Source: an uncultured bacterium (GTDB lineage Bacteria; Bacillota_I; Bacilli_A; RFN20; CAG-826). From it: 64,000 nt of DNA. The stretch lies in NCBI GenBank assembly GCA_949285665.1, contig CASDYC010000001.1, positions 768,107-832,106 of the forward strand, in the 5' to 3' direction. Below the pieces are notes generated by a model. The model did no database searches and was not told the origin of the DNA. It saw only the letters and a program-made list of their open reading frames with translations. This document shows, piece after piece, positions 18,981 to 26,693 of the stretch. The first letter of the stretch is position 1, and every line of letters begins with the position of its first letter. The position numbers were made by a program, and so were the translations under genes.

Positions 18981-19560
18981 TATTTCTAATACATTTGTTT
19001 ATGGATTAGATCATGCAATTAAAGCAAGTGGAAATCCAATGAGAACAGTTATTGATGTAAGTGGAGTTACTGAAAAAGATATCAAAAGAGCTGTTAATTT
19101 AGGAAATTGTCGACAAGGTGAAGGCCATGATAACTACCTAAAAGGAATTCTAGTTCAATTAGATGTTACTGCTCCACTTTATTGGTGGAAACAAGCTCAA
19201 AGATATCACTGGTTTGACTATATATCAAGTCAGTCAACAATGCACTGTTTATTAAAATTTGATATTGAAAAACAATGTGTTAGTGAAACAAATAAAGAAA
19301 TACTTGGTATTCTTAAAAAATTAGTTGATGGATACAATCAAATTAATGATGATGATTCAAACAAAAAAACAAAATGGAGAGAATTAGTTGCAAGTCTTCC
19401 ATGCGGATTTTGTCTTGGGGCTTCAATGACAACTAATTATCAACAATTAAAAACAATGTTTAATCAAAGAAAATATCATAAATTAAAAGAGTGGCATATA
19501 TTTTGTGAGTGGTGTTTAACTCTTCCAAGATTTTCTGAATTAACTGGATGCAAATATTAA
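18970..19560 (+). CDS. ThyX-like protein (divergent flavin-dependent thymidylate synthase fold, putative)
   Basis: 196 aa. The segment TAPLYWWKQAQRYHWFDYIS followed by SQSTMH resembles the ThyX core, where a Q..RHR...N..S motif binds FAD and dUMP; aligned by the Q and first R, this protein has RYH instead of RHR and lacks a clear N..S.R. Similar proteins with PLYWWKE and NSxSTMH are widespread in gut Firmicutes and phages as hypothetical proteins; I infer kinship from pattern only. N-terminal GLDHAIKASGNPM and a Cys-rich end (CGFCLGA, FCEWCLTLPRF) are conserved-looking. It overlaps folD by 11 bases, which fits a role using methylene-THF. Whether it makes dTMP is unproven. Confidence 0.55.
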   Translation: MEFNISNTFVYGLDHAIKASGNPMRTVIDVSGVTEKDIKRAVNLGNCRQGEGHDNYLKGILVQLDVTAPLYWWKQAQRYHWFDYISSQSTMHCLLKFDIEKQCVSETNKEILGILKKLVDGYNQINDDDSNKKTKWRELVASLPCGFCLGASMTTNYQQLKTMFNQRKYHKLKEWHIFCEWCLTLPRFSELTGCKY

Positions 19561-19578
19561 TATTAGGAGGAATTTAAA

Positions 19579-20808
19579 ATGGTTAGTAAAACTTTATTAA
19601 AAAAATATGCAAATTTATTAATTAAAACTGGAATTAACGTTCAAAAAGGACAAGATGTCTTAATTTTTGCAGATGTCTGTGCAGTTGATTTTGTTCGTTT
19701 ATTAGTAAAAGAGGCTTATAAAGCAAAAGCAAATGAAGTAAGAGTTATTTGGGAAGATGATGAAATAACAAAAACTAGAATTAACATGGGACCATTAAAA
19801 ACTTTAGAAGAATTTACTTCAAGAGATAAGGCTGAAATGGATTATAGGGTTGAAAAAGTTCCATGTATGTTACATATTTTATCTTCATCCCCAGAATCAT
19901 TAAAGGGCCTCAATCAAGCAAAAAGATTAAAAATTATTCAAAAAAGAAATGTCTTTTTAAAACCTTATCGAGATGAATTAGATAATAAATATCAATGGTG
20001 TATTGCAGGATATCCAAGTAAAGAATGGGGCAAAGTTGTATATCCACATTTAAAAGCTAGTAAAGCTCAAGAAGAATTATTAAAACAAATATTGTTTGTT
20101 TCTAGAGTTTATGAAGATCCAAATTTAGAATGGGAAAAACATAATAATAATTTAATTAATCAATGTGAAAAATTAAATGCCTTAAATTTAGTATCACTTC
20201 ATTATAAATCAAGTAATGGGACTGACTTTAAAGTTGGTTTAATGAAAGAAGCAAATTGGCTTGGCGGAATGGAAATTACAAAAGATACTAAAATTAAATT
20301 TAATCCTAATATTCCAAGTGAAGAATGTTTTACTTCTCCAAAAAAAGGTGTTGCAGAAGGTATTGTTTACGCAACGAAACCACTTTCTTATAATGGAGAG
20401 TTAATTGAAGATTTTTATATTAGATTTAAAGATGGTAAAGCAGTAGAATGGGATGCTAAAAAGAATAAAGATTTATTAACTCATTTATTAAATGTTGATG
20501 AAAATGCTAAATATCTTGGAGAATGTGCTTTAATTCCATATGATTCTCCAATAAATAATACAAACATTTTATTCTATAACACTTTATATGATGAAAATGC
20601 ATCTTGCCATTTAGCTGTTGGAAGAGGATTTACAAACGTTATTAAAGATTATGATAAATATACAAATAAAGAATTAGAAGAAATGGGTGTTAATTCTTCT
20701 TCAAGTCATGTTGATTTTATGATTGGAAGTAAAGATTTAAGTATTATTGGAACAGACATCAATGGAAAAGAAATTGTAATTTTCAAAGATGGAAATTGGG
20801 CAATTTAA
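19579..20808 (+). CDS. M29 family aminopeptidase (AmpS/PepS-like)
   Basis: 409 aa. Leucyl/broad-specificity metallo-aminopeptidase with two metal ions. Family landmarks: LLIKTGINVQKGQDVLI at the N-terminus, SEECFTSPKKGVAEGIV (metal-ligand Glu residues), the AxCHLAVGRGF segment where most members have ASxHIA, and SSSHVDFMIGS near the C-terminus. Strong SD AGGAGG. It lies 18 bases after the ThyX-like gene and probably shares its transcript. Its 3' end overlaps the convergent yolD-like gene by four bases, and its terminator lies inside that gene. Confidence 0.92.
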   Translation: MVSKTLLKKYANLLIKTGINVQKGQDVLIFADVCAVDFVRLLVKEAYKAKANEVRVIWEDDEITKTRINMGPLKTLEEFTSRDKAEMDYRVEKVPCMLHILSSSPESLKGLNQAKRLKIIQKRNVFLKPYRDELDNKYQWCIAGYPSKEWGKVVYPHLKASKAQEELLKQILFVSRVYEDPNLEWEKHNNNLINQCEKLNALNLVSLHYKSSNGTDFKVGLMKEANWLGGMEITKDTKIKFNPNIPSEECFTSPKKGVAEGIVYATKPLSYNGELIEDFYIRFKDGKAVEWDAKKNKDLLTHLLNVDENAKYLGECALIPYDSPINNTNILFYNTLYDENASCHLAVGRGFTNVIKDYDKYTNKELEEMGVNSSSSHVDFMIGSKDLSIIGTDINGKEIVIFKDGNWAI

Positions 20809-21116
20809 TCAATAATATCGGTAATATCTGAAAATTTAATTTTTAAATTATCACTATATAAAAGAATCGATTTGTTTACAACATCGATTCTTTTTATTTT
20901 GTCAGTTACATTATATAAATAACCATCTTTAAAAAATTGAATTGTTAATTCCTGGTCGTGATAATTTGTTAAAATGTAATTAATTTCTTGTATTTTATCA
21001 TCAAAAAGAATTGGTTTTTCAACTTTTTCTTTATTAACTCTCATCTTTTTTAATTCAACTTCTTGTTCAATTAAAGAAGCATAAGGTTGCCATTTTTTCA
21101 TTGTATTATCCTTCAT
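20805..21116 (-). CDS. YolD-like protein
   Basis: 103 aa. YolD family, small proteins almost always encoded beside Y-family polymerases in Firmicutes and plasmids and proposed to be UmuD-like in function. MKKWQPYASLIEQE, EKVEKPILFDDKIQEIN and a short beta-rich C-terminus match. It starts at 21116 with GGAGG nine bases upstream, overlapping the polymerase stop by four bases (ATGA), or at 21101 with AAGG. Encodes an intrinsic terminator for the opposite strand within its codons. Confidence 0.85.
   Translation of the reverse strand: MKDNTMKKWQPYASLIEQEVELKKMRVNKEKVEKPILFDDKIQEINYILTNYHDQELTIQFFKDGYLYNVTDKIKRIDVVNKSILLYSDNLKIKFSDITDIID
20860..20895 (+). terminator. Terminator of the folD-aminopeptidase transcript, inside the yolD-like gene
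   Basis: The stem AAAAGAATCGAT/ATCGATTCTTTT (20860-20871 with 20883-20894) is perfect over 12 pairs with an 11-base loop and a following T run on the plus strand. It is embedded in the coding sequence of the convergent yolD-like gene. Confidence 0.75.
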
Positions 21117-22363
21117 TTATTATGGCCTCCAATTTGTTTACTTCTTTCAATAAAAGTTGACTCATCTAATAAACTTTCAGCATAAAATATCTTATCTTTG
21201 CCGTACTTTTCTTGTAAATATTCAAGAGTAATAGAAGCATTTCTTGATTTAATATCTTCTTCCTCGTTTGTAAATAAACTTAATTGAACTTTGTTCCTTT
21301 TTATTAAATTATTAAATGATAAATATAATCTTCTAATTGGAAAATCTCTGACATTTTCTTGATAAATTTTGTAAACTATTTCAAAAATTCGCTCATTAAT
21401 ATCAGTTGGATTTATTAATTTTTGTTGTTTTGCAAAACCATGAGTTTCTTTAATTCTTAAAGAATACATAACACAAATTGACACACAAGAAGTTAAATAA
21501 TTAGCTTTATGTAGTCGTTCACATAAATTATTAACCATTTCAAAAATTAAAGTTTTACATTCTTTATAATTGTAATCTCGATATAAAGTCTGCCCATTTG
21601 AAAAAGATTTTGCCATTGGTATATATTTATTTTGAATTAGTGAATAATCTTCACCATTTGCCATATCATGAAGGGTTAAACCAACTTGACCAAAATTAAG
21701 TTTTAAATAATTTATATCAGCTTTAGCTAAATCCTCCATTGTATTAATTCCCATTTGATCAAGACGAGATTTATAACCCGTAGAAATTCCCCAAACAGAA
21801 GATAAATCCTTTATTTTCCATAATTTATTTTTAACATCATCTCTTGTCCAAACACATCTATATGGTGAATTCTTTTTTGCTTCTAAATCAAGGCAAACTT
21901 TTGCCATAAATACATTATAAGAAATTCCACAAGTAGTTACTAATTTTAACTTTTCATAAATTTTATCTTGTATTTCTTTAACAATTTCAATTGGTGATTT
22001 ATTATAAAGCATTAAATATGGAGTTAAATCAAAAAAACATTCATCAATTGAATAAATATGTAAATCTTCTTCGGCAACATAATTTAAAATAATTGAAAAT
22101 ACTTCACAAGATCTTTTCATATATAAAGCCATACGAGGTTTTGCAAGAATTAAACCTTTTATATATGGTAAATCTCTTCTTCTACAAACAGATTTTACTC
22201 CTAATGATTTTAAATAAGGAGTACAGCTTAAACAAATTGTTGACATACCTCTTGTTGTATCACAAACAACAAGTGGAGTTTTAAATATATCTAATCCTCT
22301 TTCAACACATTCAACCGAGGCATAAAATGATTTTAAATCTAAAGCAGCAATTACTCTATCCAT
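21113..22363 (-). CDS. Y-family translesion DNA polymerase (UmuC/UvrX-like)
   Basis: 416 aa. Error-prone lesion-bypass polymerase. Catalytic acidic residues D9 (ALDLKSFYASVE) and D107-E108 (SIDECFFDL), palm/finger residues VCRRRDLPYIKGL, HhH segment VWGISTGYKSRLDQMGI, and the little-finger domain with SFSNGQTLYRDYNYKE. The class matches YqjW/UvrX rather than DinB Pol IV. Paired with YolD, a normal SOS-mutagenesis arrangement in Firmicutes. The ATG lies 11 bases from a perfect 12-bp inverted repeat that covers the likely promoter. Confidence 0.92.
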   Translation of the reverse strand: MDRVIAALDLKSFYASVECVERGLDIFKTPLVVCDTTRGMSTICLSCTPYLKSLGVKSVCRRRDLPYIKGLILAKPRMALYMKRSCEVFSIILNYVAEEDLHIYSIDECFFDLTPYLMLYNKSPIEIVKEIQDKIYEKLKLVTTCGISYNVFMAKVCLDLEAKKNSPYRCVWTRDDVKNKLWKIKDLSSVWGISTGYKSRLDQMGINTMEDLAKADINYLKLNFGQVGLTLHDMANGEDYSLIQNKYIPMAKSFSNGQTLYRDYNYKECKTLIFEMVNNLCERLHKANYLTSCVSICVMYSLRIKETHGFAKQQKLINPTDINERIFEIVYKIYQENVRDFPIRRLYLSFNNLIKRNKVQLSLFTNEEEDIKSRNASITLEYLQEKYGKDKIFYAESLLDESTFIERSKQIGGHNK

Positions 22364-22374
22364 AGATAATATTC

Positions 22375-22404
22375 TATCATAAATAACTTTGTTTATTTAT
22401 GATA
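22375..22404 (-). promoter_or_regulatory. Candidate operator/promoter of the Y-family polymerase operon
   Basis: Perfect inverted repeat TATCATAAATAA (22375-22386) and TTATTTATGATA (22393-22404), spacer CTTTGT. On the minus strand it contains a TTATCA (-35-like), an 18-base gap and TATGAT (-10-like), so a bound repressor would cover the promoter. It does not match the Bacillus LexA box (GAAC-N4-GTTC). A transcribed hairpin is an alternative reading. Confidence 0.5.
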
Positions 22405-22481
22405 AGAATTAAAATAATTTCTATTAAATTATGAACTTTATTTTAATTATTATTTAATACAACTATTTTTTAATTTAAGGT

Positions 22482-22487
22482 ATAATA
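22482..22487 (+). promoter_or_regulatory. Putative -10 box of the CvpA-like gene
   Basis: TATAAT in AAGGTATAATAAATGCG; it implies a roughly 45-base leader that contains copy A of the dispersed GGTTTTGCARAG repeat. Confidence 0.5.
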
Positions 22488-22512
22488 AATGCGCTTAAAG
22501 TAAGCAAGAAAT

Positions 22513-22540
22513 AAAAAATATTGAGGTTTTGCAAAGAAAA
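22513..22540 (+). repeat. Dispersed intergenic repeat, copy A
   Basis: AAAAAATATTGA then GGTTTTGCAAAG (core 22525-22536). It matches copy B at 23 of 24 positions. It lies in the presumed 5' leader of the CvpA-like gene and its end runs into the ATG. Confidence 0.7.
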
Positions 22541-23661
22541 TGGAATTTTTAAATAGCCCTATTACATTACCAAATTATTTGCCAGACTTAGTAATAGCAA
22601 TTTTTTTATTACTAGGACTTGTATTTGGATTTTTATTTAGAAGTAAATTTGTTTATATAAATTGCTTCATATTTGGCGGATTATTAATTGCGTGCTATTT
22701 TACAGTTTATCCATTTTTAAGAAATTTAGTTGATGTTGAATTAATAAAAATGATTAATTCAAGTGGTGAAATAAGTGTATCAGAAGTAGGAATTACTCTT
22801 GACACCTCGTCACTTCAAAGTTTGTTTGGTTCAGTATATGACAATTTATTAAATATTAGTTTTCAAATTGGTTCAACTCTAAATCTTTCAAGAGAAGCTT
22901 TTGTTGCAAATATTGAAAGTTTATCTGGTGGTATTTGCATGTTTGTAATATTTATAGCTGATTTTATCGTTTCATTTTTATTAACAATTATTGTTTATAT
23001 ATTTGTAAAAATATTTGAAAAAAAGAAAACTGGAAAGAAAAATTCTGTTTTAGTTGGTGGTTTTGTTAATTTAGTATTTGTTTTTGGAGTGATATCAGTT
23101 GCAATGTATTTTGTCTATGGAATTTCAAATTGTGCAGTTGAATTAAGTCATGTTGGGGATGGATTAACTGATCGATTAGATACAATTTCTAAATTAAGTG
23201 ATTCAATTACAAAATTAAGTGGTAATTTAAATACTCTAAAAGATCATTATTCATATTATTTATCAAGGGATTTAACGACTCAACTTAACAATATAGATGG
23301 ATTATTAAAACAAGCCGGTGATTTAATTACAAAATATACATCTAAAGATAGTCAAATTTATCAAGCTATTGTAAATATAAATACTCAAATGGGAAACCTT
23401 AGAGATACAATTAATTCTGTTGTTATGAAACCAACTTATTTAACATTCATGCCTGATATTGATTATGGATTTTTAAAAGTTAGTTTATCAAATGGTGAAA
23501 ATTTATCACTAGCTGAAAATATATCAAATTCAATTGACGCAATTAAGAATTTAATTTTAAAACCTGTTGATTCAATTGCTTCAAATGCTGATTCTTTATT
23601 AGATTTTGCAAATGATTTCTTAGTGGATGTTGATCAACAATTCCAATCAATGGGTTTATAA
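22540..23661 (+). CDS. CvpA-like multispanning membrane protein
   Basis: 373 aa, not firmly recognised. Helices at about 15-33, 37-58, 133-158 and 172-195 resemble the four-helix CvpA fold (LVFGFLFRSKFVYINCFIFGG), with an extracytoplasmic insert between helices 2 and 3 and a long Ser/Leu/Asn-rich amphipathic C-terminal region (about 200-373; repeated heptad-like KLSDSITKLSGNLNTLKD) suggestive of a coiled coil outside the membrane. CvpA proteins are linked to colicin V production and envelope stress tolerance. No SD closer than the GAGG 13 bases upstream, which belongs to repeat copy A. A tRNA gene follows. Confidence 0.55.
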   Translation: MEFLNSPITLPNYLPDLVIAIFLLLGLVFGFLFRSKFVYINCFIFGGLLIACYFTVYPFLRNLVDVELIKMINSSGEISVSEVGITLDTSSLQSLFGSVYDNLLNISFQIGSTLNLSREAFVANIESLSGGICMFVIFIADFIVSFLLTIIVYIFVKIFEKKKTGKKNSVLVGGFVNLVFVFGVISVAMYFVYGISNCAVELSHVGDGLTDRLDTISKLSDSITKLSGNLNTLKDHYSYYLSRDLTTQLNNIDGLLKQAGDLITKYTSKDSQIYQAIVNINTQMGNLRDTINSVVMKPTYLTFMPDIDYGFLKVSLSNGENLSLAENISNSIDAIKNLILKPVDSIASNADSLLDFANDFLVDVDQQFQSMGL

Positions 23662-23670
23662 TATTTGTGT

Positions 23671-23746
23671 GGGACATTAGCTTAATTGGTAAAGCGTATC
23701 CTTCGCAAGGATAAGACCGTGAGTTCGATTCTCATATGTTCCACCA
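23671..23746 (+). tRNA. tRNA-Ala, anticodon CGC
   Basis: 76 bases with encoded CCA. The acceptor stem GGGACAT/ATGTTCC has a G3:U70 pair, the alanine identity element. D stem GCTT/AAGC with GG at 18-19, anticodon stem TATCC/GGATA with loop TTCGCAA (anticodon CGC at 34-36), 5-base variable loop, T stem GTGAG/CTCAT with loop TTCGATT, discriminator A73. All invariant positions (T8, A14, A21, T33, T54-T55-C56, A58) are present, so it looks functional. It reads GCG, a rare codon here that tRNA-Ala(UGC) would normally cover. Confidence 0.93.
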
Positions 23747-24074
23747 TCTTCGAAAAACGCCTATAATGCCTAGTTATTATAGGTTATTTGTTAATAAATC
23801 TTACTGATTTATGCTCACTATGTCATAACCTAAAATTTTAGGATTCTAGCTCTAACATTAAAATTAGTCAAAAATACCACTAAAATTTAGAACCACCACA
23901 ATACGCACACCTCAATAGCGCAACGGGTTCGAACATTTGCAATTTATAAATATGAATATAGGGAGAGATAATAGGGTTGGTCGTTTAAAATTTATATTTC
24001 AAAAATTTTTGGATTTTCGACAATTTAGCCAAAACCTTGGTTGAATCTAGATTATATGTAACAAAAAGTCCTAA
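23747..24074. other. Non-coding stretch rich in short palindromes, probable mobile-element debris
   Basis: No ORF is supported. Three inverted repeats follow the tRNA: CCTATAAT/ATTATAGG (23760-23767, 23776-23783), AATAAATC-like/GATTTATT (about 23794-23812) and the perfect palindrome CCTAAAATTTTAGG (23829-23842). A T-loop-like GGGTTCGAAC sits at 23925-23934 but no tRNA can be folded round it. Base composition is locally richer in GC (23880-23935) than the neighbourhood. No second copy of the tRNA 3' end is visible. Confidence 0.45.
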
Positions 24075-24341
24075 ATCATCGATGTAGTAATCACGTTTAA
24101 TAGAGAAGGTTTTGATAAAACAACCAGAAAATCAACCACAATACAACCTGAAAACATAGAAGAAGAAATAATTCAATTAATTAAAAATAATGAAAAGATC
24201 TCTAGAAAAGATATAGCTATTGTTTTGCGTAAAACAGAAGGAAGCATTAGGCACCATTTAAAAAAATTACAAGAAAAAAAGATTATAAAGCATTCAGGAC
24301 CACACAAAGGTGGATACTGGGAAATAATCAAATCAAAATAA
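24075..24341 (+). pseudogene. 3' remnant of an AlbA_2/winged-helix transcriptional regulator
   Basis: The frame opens right after a TAA (24072-24074) and runs 88 codons to TAA at 24339-24341, without a usable start. The decoded protein has a TFNREGFDKTTRKST linker, then a winged-helix module: IEEEIIQLIKNNEKISRKDI, SIRHHLKKLQEKKIIKHSG and the end PHKGGYWEI. This is the usual C-terminus of divergent-AAA/AlbA_2 (RecG-C-like) regulators, whose N-terminal 350 or so residues are missing. Interpreted as a truncated relic of a laterally acquired gene next to a tRNA. Confidence 0.65.
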
Positions 24342-24488
24342 GAACAGAATGTTTTTGTCGAAGAAATAAAGTCGTTCCCTTATCGATTTCAAAGGCATTT
24401 CCCCAGCACGTTAAATTTATTCATTTGAATATCATTTTAAAAAAAGGGAGTTGAACTCCCGAAATTTCTTAAACTAGGAGTTAAAAAC
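24342..24488. other. Spacer before the GNAT-Nudix gene with a minus-strand terminator-like hairpin
   Basis: GGGAG-TTGAA-CTCCC at 24446-24460, preceded by an A run (24439-24445) that forms a T run on the minus strand. It could stop antisense transcription from the ABC operon to the right. The SD TAGGAG for the next gene is at about 24475. Confidence 0.45.
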
Positions 24489-25442
24489 ATGAGAAAAATA
24501 TACATTGAAACAAAAAGAACTATATTAAGAAACATTACTTTAAATGATGTACATTCTATATTTAAAAATTATGCTACTAATTCTAATGTAACAAAATATT
24601 TAACTTGGGACAAATATGATAATGAAAAAGACTTATTTAACTATATAAACGAACAAGTTTTGCCAAGCTATGAAAAGAATGATGAATTATATTTACATTG
24701 TGGTATTGAATTAAAAGAAATTGGTGAAATAATTGGTGCGATTAATATTGTTAAATTAGAAAATAATATACCTGAAATTGGTTATGTACTTTCTCAAAAA
24801 TATTGGAATAAAGGAATAATGAGTGAAGTTTTAAAAGCATTTTTAGTTCAACTTTATATTGATGGGTTTAAAATTGCTAGAGCAAGATATGTTAAAGAAA
24901 ATATTGGATCAAAAAAAGTATTAGAAAAATTAAATTTTAAGTATTTGTTTACTAAAGAAGAAATTCAAAAAGGCAAAAAATGGCAAATAGAATACACTCA
25001 AGTTGATATACCGGCCGTTATTTTTAAATATATGAAAAAAGAACAATTCTATGGAGCAGTTATTTTTAATAAATTTGGCGAAATTTTAATTGAAAAAATG
25101 AAATTAGGACATATTTCTTTGCCAAAAGGACATATGGAAGACAATGAAACTCCACTTCAAACTGCTTTAAGAGAAATAAAAGAAGAAACAAATTTATCTG
25201 TTAAAATAGATACTAATTTTTCATATTCATTTTCTTATTGTCCTTATGAAGGTATTTTAAAAGATGTAACTTTCTTTATTGGATTTGTTGATGATATAAG
25301 GAACATAATTCCTCAAAAAGAAGAAGTTAGTGAAATAGAATTTTTAGATTATAAAAAAGCATTTAATATTTTAACTTATGATGGAGATAAAAAAGCATTA
25401 AAAGGAGCATATGAGTACTATAAAAAATATTACAAGAAATAA
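24489..25442 (+). CDS. Fusion of GNAT N-acetyltransferase (RimJ/RimL type) and Nudix hydrolase
   Basis: 317 aa, two domains. Residues 1-170: GNAT of the RimJ/L-like type (RTILRNITLNDVHSIFKNY; acetyl-CoA loop YWNKGIMSEVLKAF; NIGSKKVLEKLNF). Residues about 175-317: Nudix, with G214-x5-E220-x7-REIKEET-N235-L236; the box is canonical apart from Asn where Gly is expected near the end. The Nudix part (VIFNKFGEILIEKM, LPKGHMEDNE) resembles diadenosine/NTP-cleaving bis(5'-nucleosyl)-tetraphosphatases. Substrates are unknown. Good SD. Its position downstream of the tRNA island suggests an accessory gene. Confidence 0.88.
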   Translation: MRKIYIETKRTILRNITLNDVHSIFKNYATNSNVTKYLTWDKYDNEKDLFNYINEQVLPSYEKNDELYLHCGIELKEIGEIIGAINIVKLENNIPEIGYVLSQKYWNKGIMSEVLKAFLVQLYIDGFKIARARYVKENIGSKKVLEKLNFKYLFTKEEIQKGKKWQIEYTQVDIPAVIFKYMKKEQFYGAVIFNKFGEILIEKMKLGHISLPKGHMEDNETPLQTALREIKEETNLSVKIDTNFSYSFSYCPYEGILKDVTFFIGFVDDIRNIIPQKEEVSEIEFLDYKKAFNILTYDGDKKALKGAYEYYKKYYKK

Positions 25443-25499
25443 TTTTTAATTTTATTTTTATTATTGTTAATATTAGATACTATTTATGCAATTTTTTAG

Positions 25500-26693
25500 C
25501 TATAAATGTTCAATTGTGATGCTAGTTATAAAAATACAACAATTTATTAAACTTATTGAACCACCAAATATTAGATCATATTTTTTAATTTTAAATGATT
25601 TATTTAAACTAGCTAATAAACAATAATACATAACAAAGAATACTAAGAAAACAACGATTTTTGAGGTTGTATCATATCTTGTGATTGTATATAAAGAGAA
25701 AGCAATAAGCATCATTGTAAGATGAGGTAATAAATAATCAAAAATAGTATTATTTCTTTTTCTGCCATAGTTTTCTTTATATTTATCTTTTATAAAAAAG
25801 ATATAGAGAGCAGCAAAAATTCCAATCATTATAATAAATGTAAATGATATTACATATCCTACATATTGATATTTATATGAATTTGAAATGAAAATATCTT
25901 TTGTATCAAAATATCCAAGAGATATTAAAGAGCTAAATACCGCCAATATAAAAGATATGACTGGCATGATAGTTAAACTCCAATTAAAAATATTAAAATC
26001 ATATTCTATAATATTTAAATTTTGCATAAAATATTGAGGAATTGCATATAAAATTAACATTCTGAAAATAAAGAATAAAGAAATGTAAATTAAAGCATCA
26101 ATTGTATTATTTGCAAAATTAGCAGCAAATGAGTTTAAACTATATTCAATAAATACCATGAATAATATAAAAAACATAAATAATATTAAATAACCATAAT
26201 TGTAATAAAACGTAATATGGGAATCATAAGTCATACCAGGATTTTGAGGTACTACAACAACATGATATGGATTATTAATTAATTGTGTTATATAAGTTGT
26301 TAATAAACCAATTAAGAAAATAACTATAAAAGGTAAAGTAAGACATAAATATCCAAGAATAAAATTAGTAATTTTTAAATTATTATTTTTAAATGGAGAT
26401 TGTACATAGGTATCTGCTTTTCTAATTGAATATTTATAAGAAAATACAAATAAAGGAACAAAGAATGTTAAACATAAAACACAACAAGATGTAATTATAA
26501 GCGGATTTTGATAAGAAACATTTGATTTGAGTGTTTCGTAATAATGATAATTCATTGGATCTTTTGAAAAAATAAGATCAATAATTAAAGTTATTATTAA
26601 TATACCACTAATAATACCAATAAGAGGTAACCACTGTTTAATTTGATACTTAATATATTTTTTATTCATGTCTAAATTCCTCCATTTTTGCAT
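25500..26693 (-). CDS. ABC transporter permease-like membrane protein
   Basis: 397 aa with about ten hydrophobic segments and no soluble domain, e.g. WLPLIGIISGILIITLIIDL, then PLIITSCCVLCLTFFVPLFV. Typical of the poorly conserved membrane subunit of GntR(YtrA)-ABC exporters. The ATG used overlaps the ATPase gene by about 30 bases; an internal ATG (MNKKYIKYQIKQW, 26669) is the more likely start, with SD GGAGG before it. Partner: the ATPase just upstream. Possible role in export of peptides or lipids under cell-wall stress, by analogy with Ytr-type systems. Confidence 0.7.
   Translation of the reverse strand: MQKWRNLDMNKKYIKYQIKQWLPLIGIISGILIITLIIDLIFSKDPMNYHYYETLKSNVSYQNPLIITSCCVLCLTFFVPLFVFSYKYSIRKADTYVQSPFKNNNLKITNFILGYLCLTLPFIVIFLIGLLTTYITQLINNPYHVVVVPQNPGMTYDSHITFYYNYGYLILFMFFILFMVFIEYSLNSFAANFANNTIDALIYISLFFIFRMLILYAIPQYFMQNLNIIEYDFNIFNWSLTIMPVISFILAVFSSLISLGYFDTKDIFISNSYKYQYVGYVISFTFIIMIGIFAALYIFFIKDKYKENYGRKRNNTIFDYLLPHLTMMLIAFSLYTITRYDTTSKIVVFLVFFVMYYCLLASLNKSFKIKKYDLIFGGSISLINCCIFITSITIEHL

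Noticed and set aside
23747-24488. Duplicated tRNA 3' end marking an attR/attL site
   Set aside because: I find no second copy of the GTTCGATTCTCATATGTTCC region downstream; GGGTTCGAAC at 23925 is too short and does not extend the match.
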